64,000 nt of DNA from Rhinopithecus roxellana. Its lineage: Eukaryota > Chordata > Mammalia > Primates > Cercopithecidae. This document shows, one piece after another, positions 47,798-59,725 of the stretch. The position numbers and the translations under genes are program-made. The notes below the pieces were generated by a model. It was not told the DNA's origin, did not search any database, and saw only the letters and a program-made list of their open reading frames with translations. The stretch is taken from positions 16,407,921 to 16,471,920 of the forward strand of contig NC_044554.1 of NCBI RefSeq assembly GCF_007565055.1, read 5' to 3'. The stretch's first letter is position 1. Each line of letters begins with the position of its first letter.

Positions 47798-49195
47798 GAG
47801 GCCCAGTGCTGACGTGTTAGATAGGAGCTCTGTAGTTGATTGGTGATGTCTGCCCCAGGCATAGAAAGAAAGATTGTCCATGTATTTCCCATTCCTAATC
47901 AAGTCATCTTCCTAATCAAGTGCAGTTTCTTCAGCCAATTCTTTTGGTATATCTTCATACCCCAAGTAACATGCTTATGATGCTGCTACTTGAGTTTTCA
48001 GTTATAGACTTGATCTTTGTACTTATCACTATAAAAGATGAGGATTCAGCCCTCTTTAGACCCCCGTTCACCACACATACATTTCTTGTTCCTCTGTATA
48101 CACAGTATTCTCATATAATTTTGATTAGTTCAGAATTTGGTATTCACATTATTATGAATATATAAAGGCTATTCCTGCCTGAGCCATGTGATATTATATG
48201 ATTACCCTTCCTTACAAAATTTTTTGTTCCCAGGAATTTATAAACATCCTGTTTTTACACTTTTATAGTTTTTGGTGTGCTTATTAGTTCAATCCCAAAT
48301 TCTTCTCCAATTATATAAATCTCCTCTCAGTATGTTAAAACACATTTGATGGCCTATTCATTTACTCGTCTTGAAGAAGTCTGTGCTAAGCCAAAGACTA
48401 ACAGGAATACACCAGTAGTTGAATGAGCTGAGTTTATTACACATTGCAGCAAGGGAGAACACACGCCATGGAGAATTGTAGGGAGTCTCAATAGAGGGTA
48501 TTAGAAAGGACATACAGGATTTGTGTCATGTGACTTGAAGAATGGTTTAAAGAAATGGGACTTTGCCCTGAATTTGGATGTTCTCAGGAAATGAGAGTAA
48601 TTCTGTGGTCAAGTATCTTCAATTTTACTTAGAAAAAGAAAAGATTAGATGGAGGCTAAAGCTATGATTGTTAAACAAAGCTGTACATGGAGAATGTATG
48701 GTATTTTGTGGCTTGGATCATGTTCATGTTTTTGTCTGTGTTCAAATACACTTATGGAGTGGCCTTGTTTTTGTCCTGATCCATCATGATTACAGAGTGG
48801 CTTTGTTGGAGTTTATGTTCTCGGCAATTGTTTATGTTCAACAGGAGAATATCAAGGCCTATGTATGAGTTCCAGTTCTGTTCCTGGATATCAGGGGCTG
48901 CCTTTTTCTTTCTCAGCCTTCTGACTTGTTCCAAAGTAGTCCCATTTCTCTATGTGCTTGCTGCACTGCTCTCATAATAGGAGCCTTACGCCGTCATCTC
49001 GGTGATGCCCTTCACCTCTCTTTGGACTCTATTTCATGGGTCTCATCTATTTTATTCTCTTAGCTTACCCACTTTTGGAGGAGGGGACATGCCTTCCAGT
49101 AGCTTCATGAGAAAAATGCTAGTGAAAAAGTAATTGTTTAAGACTTTGTGTGTTGGAAAGTGTATGTCAGAAGACCTTGCATGCTAAAAAATATT
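47798..49195. other. CCDC146: Intron, unassigned; possible old LTR
   Basis: 48390-49000 has a continuous, moderately GC-balanced stretch (GTTGAATGAGCTGAGTTTAT; CAGGGGCTGCCTTTTTCTTT) that may be an old LTR. No gene seen. Confidence 0.35.
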
Positions 49196-49199
49196 TTAC

Positions 49200-49960
49200 C
49201 CTCACACTAGCCACAGACAATTAATACTTTAATTGGATATGGAATTTTAGGTTGCAAATTATTTTCCCTCAGGAAGAAGGCATTCATTAACTGTCTTCTT
49301 CATGTCATTCTAATTACTGATCCTTTATTTGAAACCATTTTTTTCCATGCTGGGAATTTGTAGGATCACTTATTTGCCTCCAGAATTTTTACATTTTACA
49401 ATGATGTTCCCACTGTATCCATTGTGTGGGGCACTCAGTGGGTTCTCTTTCAATGGAAATGTATGTCCTTCCAAAGTTCTGATACTTTGTCTATAATTAT
49501 TTAATTTTGTCCATTTGATTTTCTCTGTTCTGTCTTGGATTCCTTTTACGCAGATGTTGGACCTTCTAAAACAGTCCTCTAATTTTCTTGTCTTTTTTCT
49601 TTTATTTTCCATTCTTTTTTGTCATTTGACTTGCTAAAAGAGAAATTTCCTCAGGTTTTCCTTTCAACCCTTCTATTCTTCCATTATGCTATCATATTGT
49701 ATATTTCCCTGTGCTCTCTTTGCTCTCTGAATGTTTCTTTTTCATAGTGTCTTTAATCTCTTACCTCATTGAGGCTATTAATGATAGTTTCTTTTTTGTT
49801 ATACTTGTCCTAAATAAGACTTTTCTTCATGTTTTTTTCTGTATTTTTCTTTTTTTGTTTGTTTTTGTCTCTTTGTTATTAGAAACTTTCCTCCAATATA
49901 TGGCAATTCTTGGCTATCTGCTTATATTTAAGCATGGGATGCTATAAATCTATTTGGAAG
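49200..49960 (-). repeat. Old HAL1/L1M-like fragment, antisense
   Basis: ACGCAGATGTTGGACCTTCT, CCTCTAATTTTCTTGTCTTT, TATCATATTGTATATTTCCC and TCTCTGAATGTTTCTTTTTC in this order match, read backwards, the ORF1 region of HAL1/old L1 elements. Diverged. Confidence 0.6.
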
Positions 49961-50753
49961 CTGTCTGTGATGGTGAGGCTTGTCACTGTAGTTTGATCTG
50001 ACTGGACACAAACTATGTAAGGCATGGCCTTTGACCGAAGAGGCGTTTGCAGTGGAATGCACACAAGTTGTTCAGATTTTAACAAATATTATAAAAGCTA
50101 TTTATATTATGACACTACTAGCTATGAAGTCCACAAAATAGCACCCATAGAATATAAAACTAAGAGAAATTAAAATGTATTAAAATCCGTTTCCTTTGTT
50201 GATTTTAAGGAAAATCTGTTTTTGTTCTAGTACAGTTTCAGTGAGAGACGAACTTCCTCTTTGACCCTGTGATTTATAATTAGCCCAGCCACTGCCCACA
50301 GCTGACAGTACTTGAAAACAGGAGTGGGCCAGGCCCGGCACTCCCAGCCCAAGTGAACATTTTTTCAGACTTGCATGCAATCCAAAACTAAAAGAGATAA
50401 AAGGTGAACATGAAGAGCTCTGGCTATTCTTCAGAATGTATTTCCCCCCAGAGACAGCTGTTTGATTCTCCTATGGCATTTGACTTGTACATAGAGACTC
50501 TCCCAGAAACTCAAGGTAAAAGCCTCACGAAAGGTTGGAATGCTTTAGAAAAATATCAAAGTGTTAAACTGAGGTTCCCTGATATCAAATAATTGGGATA
50601 TTTACAACAACAAATAATGTCTAATTTCTTAACTTTGATGAAAGTTACCGATGATTATTCATGCATTGAGAATGCCTGGAAGAGCAGACAGCAAAACTAT
50701 TGATAGCGACTCCTGGGGGGTAGTACTTGAAGTAGCAGAGGTAGGAAGTCGCT

Positions 50754-50786
<33 letters not shown>

Positions 50787-51524
50787 TGTTTTTTACTTTA
50801 CATATTTCTGTTGTTTGGTAACAATAAATACATTTTTAAGTGTGAAATGCTACACTATAAAAACTAAAAGAATGAGCATAAGCTTATAAAACGTGATATA
50901 TGCAATTTGGGGCTCAAAAGAAATGGTAAATATGTCAAGTAACTCCAGACCATGTAATTAGAACTTTGACACTTGATAGTTATTTTCTTCCCACATTATT
51001 GGAGACTTCAGTCTAACTCTAGCCTATTTTCCAGATTACCTTAGGAAGGTTTCCTTTCAAAAGAAACACCTATTAGGTTAGGTTTGCAATTTGGCCTCAA
51101 CAAGTAACAGAAACTCAACTGTAATGATTTTGCTAAATAGGGAGTTGTTTTACTCACTTAATAAAAAGAACACAGGTAGGCACAACAGGTTATTTCACAT
51201 AATGAAAAGTCTAGAATCCTTTTAGCTCCCCTTTCAGTCAACCTCTGTGTGTACATTGTTTCTCCATAGTCAGAAAATGGCTATTCCACCTTTAAGCATA
51301 AACTCGCACAAGGAGGAGAAAGGGCAAAGAGCAAAAGACATGCATGATTGCTGGCTTGGCTGTTCCTTTTAACAGGAAAACAGCCACTTTCCCAGGACCC
51401 CTCCTCACAGGCTTCCACTTACATTTCATTGGCTTGTCTTAGCTCATATGGGCACGCCCAGCTGCAAAGAAGTCTGAGTACTCCTGGATACATTGCAACT
51501 CTGAAAAAAATGTCATTCTGTTGC
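49961..51524. other. CCDC146: Intron, no clear feature
   Basis: Contains a (GTTTT)n-type stretch at 50757-50793. No gene or named repeat recognised. Confidence 0.4.
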
Positions 51525-51980
<456 letters not shown>

Positions 51981-52484
51981 AGATCAAGGTGGAGGATAGC
52001 AGGACGCTCTGCTACCAATGGCTTATCATGTCACCTCTTCCACAAGCCAAGCCTACCTAATTCCTGCCTGAAACTAGAGGGCTCGGCTTTATGGAGAATT
52101 GAAAATGGTATCAGAGAAGCAGTTGCGAGTTCAAAATGAATACAATTTATTGCAGTATTGTTTGTGTTTCAAAATATTGGAAATAACCAAAGTGTCTGAG
52201 ACCTCAAGCCGGAAAAATCTGTCAAGAGCCTTTAGTTGATGTAGTAGCTAGTGAGTGTGCTCTCATCATATTTTCTGTCAAAACCTTATAAGGGTTCCTG
52301 GCCCCTGTTATCATTCACGTTTAGATCTGCCTACAGCTGGGAGGTGAGCATGAGGACAGCCCACTCCAGGCACACCTGTAGCAGAGAATCAGACAGGGAC
52401 CCAGGATGTTTGCTGGAGTTCCTCTATCCAGGAGGACTTAACTCGACTTTCCTAAAGGAGAAATCAACTCTTCCTTGATGAATA

Positions 52485-52650
52485 CTCACCTCTTCCAGGA
52501 AGGCTTTCCCGATTATTCAGTTCTATACTGAGTTCTCCCTTTTCTGATCTGCTATAGCAATTTTATGTTTGTTAAGCCCACAAAATTCTGTATATTGTTA
52601 GACATGTTTCACAAGACCATGTCTCATTTTCCTAAGTCCAGTGTGTGTAT
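52485..52650 (+). repeat. L2 LINE 3' end fragment
   Basis: TCACCTCTTCCAGGAAGGCT, TTCCCGATTATTCAG and ATTTTCCTAAGTCCAGTGTG fit the L2 3' end. Confidence 0.6.
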
Positions 52651-53449
52651 CTCAAGAGCTAGTGCTCCAGGGTAGGAGACCCGATGGAAAAGCAGGACAT
52701 GGACAACTGAGGGTACAGAAGGTGCTACTGAAGATACCCTGGTTCATGGATGATGGGGCATCCAAAGACACACTTTAGTGACTATAACGTAGCAGCATGA
52801 TCCTCAGAAAGATCCTGTTAAGTAACCTTCAAATCACTAGACAGTGTGATATTCCTTTCTTGGGTCAAATTTTGGCCAGTATTCAACCTTAGGGCCTACA
52901 AGTGTGTGCTGTCACAGTAGGAACTGAAACACATCAGATTGGAGTCATGTGCCTTCAGTGTAAATAGCCAACTCTAAACTTGCTGTAAGTCCAGTAGGCT
53001 GTAAGCACCCCAAGATGACCCTCCCTGTAGCCTTGAATGGTACCCTTTCCCCACTAGCTGCCACGTGTCCTCCTCTCTACTCTTGTCTTCATCACAAAGC
53101 ATCTGACAAGCTCATTCCTAATAGGGCAACAGAGACTTAAAGAGTGAGATTTGGCTTCTCCCCAAAGTACGTCAACACAGGAGAAAAGTGCAAGCCATTA
53201 TAACAGAAAGGTAATGGTGAAATTTTAGGTATCAACCAAAAAGTTGAGGCTTTTCTTTCGTGTAAGAAATTTCCAGCTACTAATCAAATGACTACATATA
53301 AGTAGCAAACTACCCCCACTATTATTAATAAATCACATATTTTTCTTTATCCTGTAAGATTTCATAAATGTACTCACATTTTATAGTAACTATAATTTGA
53401 ATAGTCATACTATATTCATGTCTCCAAAGTGCTGGGTCATGAGGTAGGC

Positions 53450-53666
53450 AGATCATGGGTTCCAAGTCTACCTCCCTGGGTTTGCACCTGCACCACTGTG
53501 GCAAGTTACTTAAATGTGTTTGTGCCTCATTCTCCTCATCTGTACAATTGGAGAAAATATTCCCCACCTTGTGAGGGGTATTGTAAGGATGAAGTAAGAT
53601 CATATATATAGGCGTTTAAAACCTTGCTGGACACTTAGTTTATGTTCAATAAATGTTAGCTATTAG
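53450..53666 (+). repeat. MIR SINE
   Basis: GGGTTTGCACCTGCACCACT, GTGGCAAGTTACTTAAATGT, CTCATTCTCCTCATCTGTAC, then GGACACTTAGTTTATGTTCA ATAAATGTTAGCTATTA is a nearly full MIR. Confidence 0.8.
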
Positions 53667-53858
53667 ATTTATTTCTAAATAATAAAACATTTGCAGCTGG
53701 CAAATTATCGATTTTTGGCTGGTCTTTATATTTTAATTTGAAATGGCTTATAAAGAATATTTGGCATAAAGGGAAGTTCCTGTAAGATTGAGACTCATGA
53801 TTTGCCCAGCATTTTCAAAAAGTGTGTGATGAAGTTGACTACATGGCAGTAAAGATTT

Positions 53859-53972
53859 TTTTTTTTTAGACAGAGTCTCGCACTGTCGCCCAGGCTGGAG
53901 TACAGTGGCACGATCTCGGCTCACTGCAACCTCCACCTCCCGGGCTCAAGCAATTCTCTGCCTCAGGCTCCC
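53859..53972 (-). mobile_element. Truncated Alu (3' part), antisense, next to exon 7
   Basis: T tail, AGACAGAGTCTCGCACTGTC, GCCCAGGCTGGAGTACAGTG to CAATTCTCTGCCTCAGGCTCCC. AAAGATTT on both sides (53851-53858, 53973-53980) is a probable duplication. Ends 49 bp before the exon 7 start. Confidence 0.88.
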
Positions 53973-54021
53973 AAAGATTTATTTCTTACATAAATGCATG
54001 TTTTCAAATTTTGATTTCCAG

Positions 54022-54117
54022 ATTGAAGCTATTCCTAAAGATGATTCTACATTATCTGAGAGAAGGCGAGAGCTTCACAAGGAAGTTGAAGTAGCTAAGA
54101 GGAATTTGGCCCAACAG
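54022..54117 (+). CDS. CCDC146: CCDC146 window exon 7
   Basis: A 96-bp, 32-codon exon in phase 0 at both ends, so it is a skippable cassette by phase. It encodes IEAIPKDDSTLSERRRELHK followed by EVEVAKRNLAQQ. The acceptor is TTGATTTCCAG and the donor GTTAAT. The first residue is Ile (ATT); human CCDC146 as recalled has Met here. An Alu half-element ends about 42 bp upstream, so the branch point must lie in the short AT-rich stretch between. The IPKDD segment suggests a break between coils. Confidence 0.94.
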
Positions 54118-54563
54118 GTTAATATCAACATTCATTTAAGCTTCTATCTAAGAAGGGTTCATACAAAGTTGTGTTTTTAGCAGTGCTTCACAAAACCTTA
54201 TCAATAAGAGAGTCATCAAGGAGAGTATGATCCTGCTTAATGTGGGTATATTTCTTCAACTCAAAGTCCACTCCAATCCTACATTAAATTTGAGAAAAAA
54301 GAATATGTTTGAACCAGAAAAAAGTATTCAAAGGAATGAGATTTTTAAATTATGGGTTATTGATTACATTAAAAGTAAGTCACAGATGTTTTATTTCACC
54401 AATGTCTAATTTCAAATTTTCTTTTGTTTTTATGTCTCTTCTTTTTCTTAGTCACTTGAAAATACAGTCCGAATGAGAAAAGGTTCTATCATATTAACCC
54501 ACTGATTTTCACATTATTTTACAAAATAAAGGGAAAAAATGAAGCTAAAACAGCATTACTCTA

Positions 54564-54698
54564 TTTTTTATTTTTATTTTTTGTTGAGAGGGATCTTGCT
54601 ATGTTGCCCAGGCTGGTCTTGAACTGCTGGCCTCAAGTCATCCTCCTGCCTCAACCTCCCAAGGGCTTGAATTACAGGCATGAGCCACCACACCTGGC
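54564..54698 (-). mobile_element. Free-left-Alu-monomer-like element, antisense
   Basis: TTGTTGAGAGGGATCTTGCT, ATGTTGCCCAGGCTGGTCTT, ending CCACCACACCTGGCC. Only one monomer is present. It lies between windows exons 7 and 8. Confidence 0.7.
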
Positions 54699-54812
54699 CT
54701 GTTTGTTTTAATAAAATACATTTTGTATAGGAAATAGAAAGGTAGTCTGAGATACTAGCTTTATTGTATTCCTTCAATTAAGTTATAATATTATCTGTGC
54801 TTTTTTCAAAAG

Positions 54813-54983
54813 AAAATTATATCCGAAATGGAGTCTAAGTTAGTAGAACAACAACTTGCAGAAGAAAACAAGCTTTTAAAGGAGCAAGAAAACATGAAAG
54901 AGCTGGTATTCAACCTTGTCCGCATGACTCAAATCAAAATTGATGAAAAGGAACAAAAGTCCAAGGATTTCCTGAAAGCTCAG
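54813..54983 (+). CDS. CCDC146: CCDC146 window exon 8
   Basis: A 171-bp, 57-codon exon, phase 0 at both ends. It begins KIISEMESKLVEQQLAEENK and ends DEKEQKSKDFLKAQ. The acceptor is TTTTTTCAAAAG and the donor GTAACT. It is continuous coiled coil rich in Lys, Glu and Gln, with a hydrophobic stretch (KELVFNLVRMTQIKI) in the middle. The Phe and Val of VFNLVRM differ from the VNLLRM I recall for human. A short Tigger-type element begins about 90 bp after the donor. Confidence 0.95.
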
Positions 54984-55072
54984 GTAACTGCATTTTTTTT
55001 TTAACCATTTATTGATAACTACAAAAGTTCAGGGTAGCCTCATTTGAATGCAGTGTGCATTAGAAAGTTGTA

Positions 55073-55315
55073 CAATTGACCCTTGAACAACACGGATTTG
55101 AACTGCATGGGTCCATTTATACACAGATTTTTTTTTCAACCAAATGCAGATCAAAAGTAGAGTACTCACAGAATACAAAACCTGCATATATGGAAGGCCC
55201 ACTTTTCTTATAGGTGAATTCCACAGGGTCAACTTTGGGACTTGAATATGCTTGGATTTTTGTATTCTCAAAGGGTCCTGGAACCAGTTCCCTATGTATA
55301 CCAAGGGACCACTAT
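55073..55315 (+). mobile_element. Tigger-group MITE
   Basis: Left end CAATTGACCCTTGAACAACA CGG, right end ACCAAGGGACCACTATA with TA at the borders. The right end (TCCTGGAACCAGTTCCC) recalls the MER2 terminus in reverse. The 124-codon open frame on the - strand here is a by-product. Confidence 0.65.
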
Positions 55316-55903
55316 AACTGTGCCTCTCCTTCAAGTACCAGTGACTATAAATCTTCCCTAAATGAGATTCCATCACGCGCTGAAAGATAGTCCCAGGATT
55401 CAATTAACAGTAGTCAACAATTTAGAGGGGAAAGGAGATCATTGACAATGAGCAGAGGATTTGAACAGATGGCAGTTTCAGTAAGAATAGAGTGGGTGCC
55501 TCCAGTGGACAGGGCTGGCAGCTGCATAGGCTGCAGATATCATTTAGTTTTCACTCCCATCTCAGACTCCACTGTGATTTGTCCAGGAACAACTCAAGAG
55601 TGGTAGCATTAGATAGCTGTCCCTCCCAACTTCATCAAGATGGCATCATTTAATCGAATGCCAGATACTCTTAGTTGCTGCATCACGCCGTGATTTTCCT
55701 GGGCCTCCAAAAAAGTGCCAGTGCAACATTCCCCCCTAAAATCAACAATAAAACAAATGGTAAAACAGTCCTCCTGTCACGCCAGCTAAAATTCTACCAT
55801 TAATCATTTATTCCATATAAGGATTATGTCCAGATCATGCCCAGAAGCTCCCTGTTAAAAATGAACAGGATATTACATATTACTAAAGTAGAAGAATTTA
55901 TCA

Positions 55904-56198
55904 GGCCAGGTGTGGTGGCTCATGCCTGTAATCCCAGCACTTTGGGAGGCCAAGGCAGGTGGATCACTTGAGGTCAGGAGTTTGAGACCAGCCTGACCAA
56001 CATGGTGAAACCCCATCTCTACTAAAATACAAAAATTATCCAGGCATGGTGGCAGGTGCCTGTAATCCCAGCTACTTGGGAGACTGAGGCAGGAGAATCA
56101 TTTGAACCTAGGAGGTGGAGGTTGCAGTGAGCCGAAATCGCACCACTGCACTCCAGCCTGGGCGACAGAGCGAGACTCCCTCTCGAAAGAAAGAAAGA
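55904..56198 (+). mobile_element. Alu, full length, perfect duplication
   Basis: A 12-bp duplication AAGAATTTATCA flanks it (55892-55903 and 56199-56210). Head GGCCAGGTGTGGTGGCTCAT; the tail is a GAAA repeat instead of poly(A). Confidence 0.95.
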
Positions 56199-56210
56199 AA
56201 GAATTTATCA

Positions 56211-56764
56211 CATGACCCAGATGTGGTCTGTTTCTAAGCACACCCTTTGTTCTCATTCTAAGTAAGTATTTACATGGAATGGCATTTCTTTTCACTCTGC
56301 AGCAAGAGCTCACTCACACCAAAGCATTAGTGAGCAATGAGGTATGAAGTACGTTTTTGCAAAGAAGACTTGAGGAGAAGATCTACATTGCACAGCCCAC
56401 TGCAGGCACTTCACATCCCCCTTTCACTGTTTATTTTTCTACCTTAATATTTAAGAAACTAAAAGAAGTTCAGCATGGCTGGCACATGGGAAGATGGGGA
56501 GAAAGGATGTCAAATAGTGAGACCAGAGAGCAGGAGAAATCAGATGATGAAAGTCACTTAATCCACATTAAACAGTTGAGACTCCAGCATGAAGGCTGCA
56601 GCAACAGTGAAGTTCATGGGGTAGTTGGATTTCACCAGGTAAAGAAATGGTCAGGGAGGACAGGATGAAAGAAAGGCAGCTTGAGAGCACATGGTGGTTG
56701 AGGGGGTAAGATGCAGGAGTAGGACAAGGAGAGGAGAGAGGAGAGATGTGAGAAGGCCATCTTG
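56211..56764. other. CCDC146: Intron with 39-bp exon-like segment
   Basis: Holds the exon-like stretch 56303-56341 treated among the findings. Otherwise no recognisable feature. Confidence 0.4.
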
Positions 56765-57090
56765 GGCCAGGAGCGGTGGCTCATGCCTGTAATCCCAGCA
56801 CATTGGGAAGCCAAGGCGGGTGGATCCCCTGAGGTCAGGAGTTCGAGACCAGCCTGGCCAACATGGTGAAACCCCATCTCTACTAAAAATACAAAAAATT
56901 ATCCTGGCATGGTGGCGGGCCTATAATCCCAGCTACTCAGGAGGTGGAGGCATAAGAATCACTTGAACCCAGGAGGCGGAGGTTGCAGTGAGCCAAGATT
57001 GCACCACTGCACTCCAGCCTGGGTGACAGTGTGAGACTCCATCTCAAAAGCGAAAAATAAAAGGAAGGAAGGAAGGAAAAGAAGGAAGGA
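56765..57090 (+). mobile_element. Alu, full length, with GGAA repeat tail
   Basis: Head GGCCAGGAGCGGTGGCTCAT; tail AAAAGCGAAAAATAAAAGGA followed by GGAA repeats to about 57090. GAAG(G)CCATCTT on both sides is a probable duplication. Confidence 0.92.
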
Positions 57091-58418
57091 GGAAGCCATC
57101 TTCACCAAGTCAGGGTCTGGGATGGGACTGGTCCAGAATAACATTTTCAAGACAACTTGGTGTTGGCTGGGAAGATCCCACTCAAGTGAGTCTTTCCTAG
57201 TTAGAAACTTCCTCCCTTTTCTCTTTAGAAATTATAGAAACATTAGAGGTATACTTATTTGTTAAAATAAACACTGATCTGTTTTATGAATTAGATAATT
57301 TTCAATTAATCTCAAAAACTGATGTACATGTTATCTACGTGTGATTAATCTATGTAAAGCAAACCTCATTATTAAATGAGTTAATTCATATTAAACCACA
57401 AAAGACAATTCTTCTTGAGATATGGAAATTGATAAGGGACAAATATTTATCCCTTGGGTATTTGTAGCCTTAGGAATTAGTGTGTGAAACATTACCTGTA
57501 CTCAGCTGCGATTTCCATAAGAAGGCAGTCAGTCTTACTATTTTATGTTCACATGGCATCCACATCCCTAAAGACCAAGGTGAAGAAAAAAAAACAATGT
57601 CGCTATCACTCCCAAGACAGAATAGATGACACTACATTTTCCCATCTGTTTTATTATTCACGTGTACAGTTATTTAAACATTTGTTTCTTCCTGACCCCT
57701 ATTCTCATGGAGAACAACATTAGAAAAATGCTACACATCAATCTTGGCTCTACAGCTAGTTTCTTTCGAATCACTCATACCAAATGGGCTTTGCTCTCAG
57801 TCCTTGAGAGAAGGCGGACAAACTTATTTCCTCTGGTTTCTACCAGCAAGTCCTTCATTTTTGAATACGTTTCTTATCCCAGATGCAAGAACCAGTATCT
57901 TTAGATTTAAAGAACATAATTAATGTATTTAGCACTTGATATATTTTTTAGAATTTTAGAAATGTAACTGCTTTCTTTTAAAATATTTATGTGTAACACC
58001 TCCTTACAGCTGGTCTCAATATGATGCTTTATTGTGTAGGAAAACAACCCACATACAAAATAATGCAAAGCACTTTAAAATCATTTCTTCAATCTCTGAC
58101 AAAACACCGCAGAGGGTCCAGTTTATAATACTCACCAAAACTTACTAGGAATCCTCTTCCTTCATCTATCTTCCATAAACTCTGTGCTCACCCATTCCAG
58201 CTGTGCAGTTCAAAATCACTCTTCCTCTTTCTCAAAAGTCCTCCAAACTTTTCCTCGAACCCAACCCATGCAGGCTTTTTGATTTTTCCCTTCTCTTGTT
58301 TGTTGTCTTCCTTAGGTAACAGTTAACAGTTTGTCTTAGCCAATGTGAATCAGTTCAGCTAGCCAGGGAATTTTCAGACCTTCACCCTGATCTGTACAAC
58401 CCAGCAAGCCAAGAAAGA
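57091..58418. other. CCDC146: Intron, AT-rich, no clear feature
   Basis: Nothing recognisable apart from short open frames on the + strand (57484-57904) without any domain. Confidence 0.4.
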
Positions 58419-58612
58419 CTTTTTGAGAGACAGTCTTACTCTGTCACCCAGGCTGAAGCAGAGTGATGCAATCATGGCTCACTGCAGCCTCAAATTCTTG
58501 GGCTCAAGTGGTCCTCCCACCTCAGCCTCCTGAGTAGCTGGGACTACAGGTGCACACCACCATACCCAGTAATTTCTTTATTTTTGTAGAGATGAGGTCT
58601 CTATGTTGCCTA
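58419..58612 (-). mobile_element. Truncated old Alu, antisense
   Basis: TTTTTGAGAGACAGTCTTAC, TCTGTCACCCAGGCTGAAGC, GTAGCTGGGACTACAGGTGC and GATGAGGTCTCTATGTTGCC. J-type changes; lacks the 5' portion. Ends about 100 bp before window exon 9. Confidence 0.8.
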
Positions 58613-58709
58613 GACTGGAGAATTGTCTTTAATGGAAGGGAATGATATGGGATAAAGCTGGGAGTGTTCATATGTTGTTATTTATTTCACATTTTTTTTT
58701 ACATTTCAG

Positions 58710-58798
58710 CAAAAATATACCAACATTATTAAAGAAATCAAAGCAAAGGATCTTGAAATCAGGATACACAAGAAGAAAAAATGTGAAATTTATCGGAG
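58710..58798 (+). CDS. CCDC146: CCDC146 window exon 9
   Basis: An 89-bp exon of 29 codons plus AG of a split Arg codon. It starts QKYTNIIKEIKAKDLEIRIH and ends KKKKCEIYR. The acceptor has a long T tract ending ACATTTCAG, the donor is GTAAAG. It carries a strongly basic patch (HKKKK) next to a Cys. Only 94 bp separate it from the next exon, so the two are probably recognised together by intron definition. Confidence 0.94.
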
Positions 58799-58892
58799 GT
58801 AAAGTAATTATGTGGTGGTTTACCTATTCAGGTGAGGGAAAAAAAACCTGATGTTTATTTCATACGTTTCAGTAAACGCTTTGTATTTACAG

Positions 58893-59057
58893 ACTCAGAG
58901 AGTTTGCTAAACTGTATGACACCATTCGAAATGAAAGAAACAAATTTGTTAACTTACTCCACAAAGCTCATCAGAAAGTAAATGAAATAAAAGAAAGGCA
59001 TAAAATGTCATTAAATGAACTTGAAATTCTGAGAAATAGTGCCGTTAGTCAAGAAAG
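58893..59057 (+). CDS. CCDC146: CCDC146 window exon 10
   Basis: A 165-bp exon, 54 full codons with a split Arg at each side. It starts LREFAKLYDTIRNERNKFVN and ends EILRNSAVSQE. The acceptor is TTTGTATTTACAG and the donor GTAAGTG, close to consensus. This is one of the best conserved parts of the protein: the NERNKFVNLLHKAHQKVNEI stretch matches human exactly as I recall it. Coil-forming throughout. Confidence 0.95.
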
Positions 59058-59144
59058 GTAAGTGTTATAATAACTACTGGCCTTTCAAAGGCTTGTTTTC
59101 TGATTCATTTGAACTCTAAAAATCCTGGGGATAATAAGATAGAA

Positions 59145-59245
59145 AAGAGGCAGAGGCTGCAATGAGCCAAGATGGTGCCACTGCCCTCCAGCCTGGGTGA
59201 CAGAATGAGACCCTGTCTCAAAAAAATAAAAAAATAAAAATAATA
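59145..59245 (+). mobile_element. Alu 3' end fragment
   Basis: GAGGCAGAGGCTGCAATGAG, CCAGCCTGGGTGACAGAATG and an AAAATAAAAA tail; only the last part of the second arm is present. 88 bp after window exon 10. Confidence 0.85.
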
Positions 59246-59514
59246 GTATTTTAGAAAGCCAGAAAAAGTGCTTGTTCAAACATCTTGTTTTATAGACGGT
59301 AATCTATCATGCTTCTACTGTTTGGGAGTCATTTTTTTAACGAATGAAAAACTGTAACATAGAACCGTGCTTACTGTGATGATTTTCACCTGCCCAATTA
59401 GAAAGGAAAGCACAAATCTAATAATTGGGATTGGGAAGTTAGAAAACAATCAACTCGTTTGTTAACCAACATCCCCTGGTTGTAGATTTAAAGCATCTAA
59501 TGTGTTGTGGGAAG

Positions 59515-59725
59515 CAATACATTATAGCAGATTGGTGAAAGAGGTGGTGTCCAGACCCAAATACCACCCCTGCCACTTACTACCTGTGTGACCTTGGACA
59601 AGCTGCCTTGTCTCTCTGAGCTCACTTTCCTTATCCATACAAATAGTCCTTATTTCACATGACATTTTACTATGAAATGAGCTAATTCATATAAAAACAC
59701 TCAGAAGAATGTCTGGCAAATGGTT
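59515..59725 (+). repeat. MIR SINE
   Basis: CCACTTACTACCTGTGTGAC, CTTGGACAAGCTGCCTTGTC, TCTGAGCTCACTTTCCTTAT and AGAATGTCTGGCAAATGGTT in the MIR order. Confidence 0.8.

Noticed and set aside
48668..48977. Paired short open frames near 48.7-49.0 kb
   Set aside because: Overlapping on both strands in a probable old LTR; no domain.
55029..55403. Open frame of 124 codons on the - strand
   Set aside because: Falls on a Tigger MITE; no domain.
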